Assembly: GCA_031732875.1 (NCBI GenBank)
Contig: JAVMKL010000115.1
Coordinates: forward strand, 1 to 5,467
Origin: JAVMKJ01 sp031732875
GTDB lineage: Bacteria; Pseudomonadota; Gammaproteobacteria; Competibacterales; Competibacteraceae
Reading direction: 5' to 3'
Length of the DNA stretch: 5,467 nt
The first letter of the stretch is position 1. Each line of letters starts with the position of its first letter. A program made the translations under genes and the position numbers. The notes under the pieces were generated by a model. That model did not search any database. It was not told where the DNA came from and saw only the letters and a list, made by a program, of their open reading frames with translations. Positions 5,021 through 5,467 of the stretch are shown piece by piece.

Positions 5021-5467
5021 TTACAGTTTCCGGATGCGCGTCAGTTGCTCTTCCAGCTTGGTCGCGGCCAATTGGAGTTCCGCCACGCGGACGCGTTCCT
5101 TTTCGACCACCTCGGCGGGAGCGCGGCCCAGGAAGTCGACGTTGCCCAGCTTGGCCGCGCCGCGTTCCGCTTCCTGGCGCAGCTTGGTGACTTCCTTGGT
5201 CAGGCGGGCGATTTCCGCCGCCTTGTCGATCAAGCCGGCCATGGGGATCAGAATTTTCATCGCCCCGACCAAGGCGGTAGCGGCTTCCGGCGCCGGTTCG
5301 CTCTCGCTCAGCCAGGCGACCGCATCCAGCCGGCCCAGGGTCGCCAGCGCCCGGCGGTGTCGCTCCAGCCGTTCCCGATCCTCGTCCGAACCATGCTGCA
5401 ACAGCACCGGCAGCGGCTTGCCGGGCGCGATGTTCATCTCGGAACGGATGCGGCGCACGCCCGCCAG
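5021..5467 (-). CDS. valS: valyl-tRNA synthetase, C-terminal 148 residues (5' part outside window)
   Basis: The frame enters from the right edge with LAGVRRIRSEMNIAPGKPLPVLL, the typical ValS stretch between the anticodon-binding domain and the C-terminal arm. It ends with a charged heptad-like coiled coil (LIDKAAEIARLTKEVTKL through the AELQLAATKLEEQLTRIRKL terminus). This arm contacts tRNA(Val) in known ValS structures. The motif DFLGRAPAEVVEKERVRV in its middle is also typical. The enzyme charges tRNA(Val) with valine using ATP in the cytoplasm. The catalytic Rossmann core and the editing domain lie outside the window. The stop codon is TAA at 5021-5023. A full-length ValS has about 950 residues, so about one sixth is visible. 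It is followed at 41 bp by the DUF2333 gene on the same strand. Confidence 0.97.
   Translation of the reverse strand: MAGVRRIRSEMNIAPGKPLPVLLQHGSDEDRERLERHRRALATLGRLDAVAWLSESEPAPEAATALVGAMKILIPMAGLIDKAAEIARLTKEVTKLRQEAERGAAKLGNVDFLGRAPAEVVEKERVRVAELQLAATKLEEQLTRIRKL

Overview
The window looks like chromosomal sequence from a GC-rich proteobacterium, most likely a gammaproteobacterium. The basis is the base composition, a DUF2333 protein directly behind valS, short REP-like intergenic repeats and two typical Gram-negative lipoproteins. I cannot name a genus. A run of exactly 100 N (2652-2751) marks a draft-assembly scaffold join, and both ends of the window cut through genes.

Layout. On the minus strand, 1-1429 is an almost complete flavoprotein of the 4-hydroxyphenylacetate 3-hydroxylase (HpaB) / 4-hydroxybutyryl-CoA dehydratase (AbfD) superfamily. 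A 110-bp spacer separates it from two plus-strand lipoprotein genes. The first (1540-2013) is a chagasin-like (MEROPS I42) cysteine-protease inhibitor. The second (2213-2960) has two tandem copies of a small beta-rich domain, is interrupted by the N gap, and ends at a strong intrinsic terminator (2994-3017). Facing it from the right is a minus-strand cluster, read right to left: the 3' end of valS (5467-5021), a DUF2333 membrane-anchored protein (4979-3900) and a YdjM/DUF457 multi-pass membrane protein (3826-3071). Spacings are 41 and 73 bp, and a REP-like hairpin fills the second spacer.

How the parts relate. The valS-DUF2333-ydjM-like run is co-oriented and could be co-transcribed. Nothing shown ties the valyl-tRNA synthetase functionally to the two membrane proteins. 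The two lipoproteins share orientation and predicted outer-membrane or periplasmic location, but the 199 bp between them leaves room for separate promoters. The flavoprotein is divergent and its partners lie outside the window.

Most notable points. (1) The flavoprotein keeps only two of the four AbfD [4Fe-4S] ligands and has a Tyr where HpaB has its substrate-binding Tyr, so a dehydratase call would be unsafe. (2) The reading frame changes across the N gap, and the internal repeat predicts that the true missing sequence is a multiple of three, probably about 6 bases. (3) Three related REP-like sequences lie at gene borders, one of them overlapping the start of the protease-inhibitor gene. I saw no defence system, CRISPR array, RNA gene, transposase or other evidence of a novel multi-gene system.
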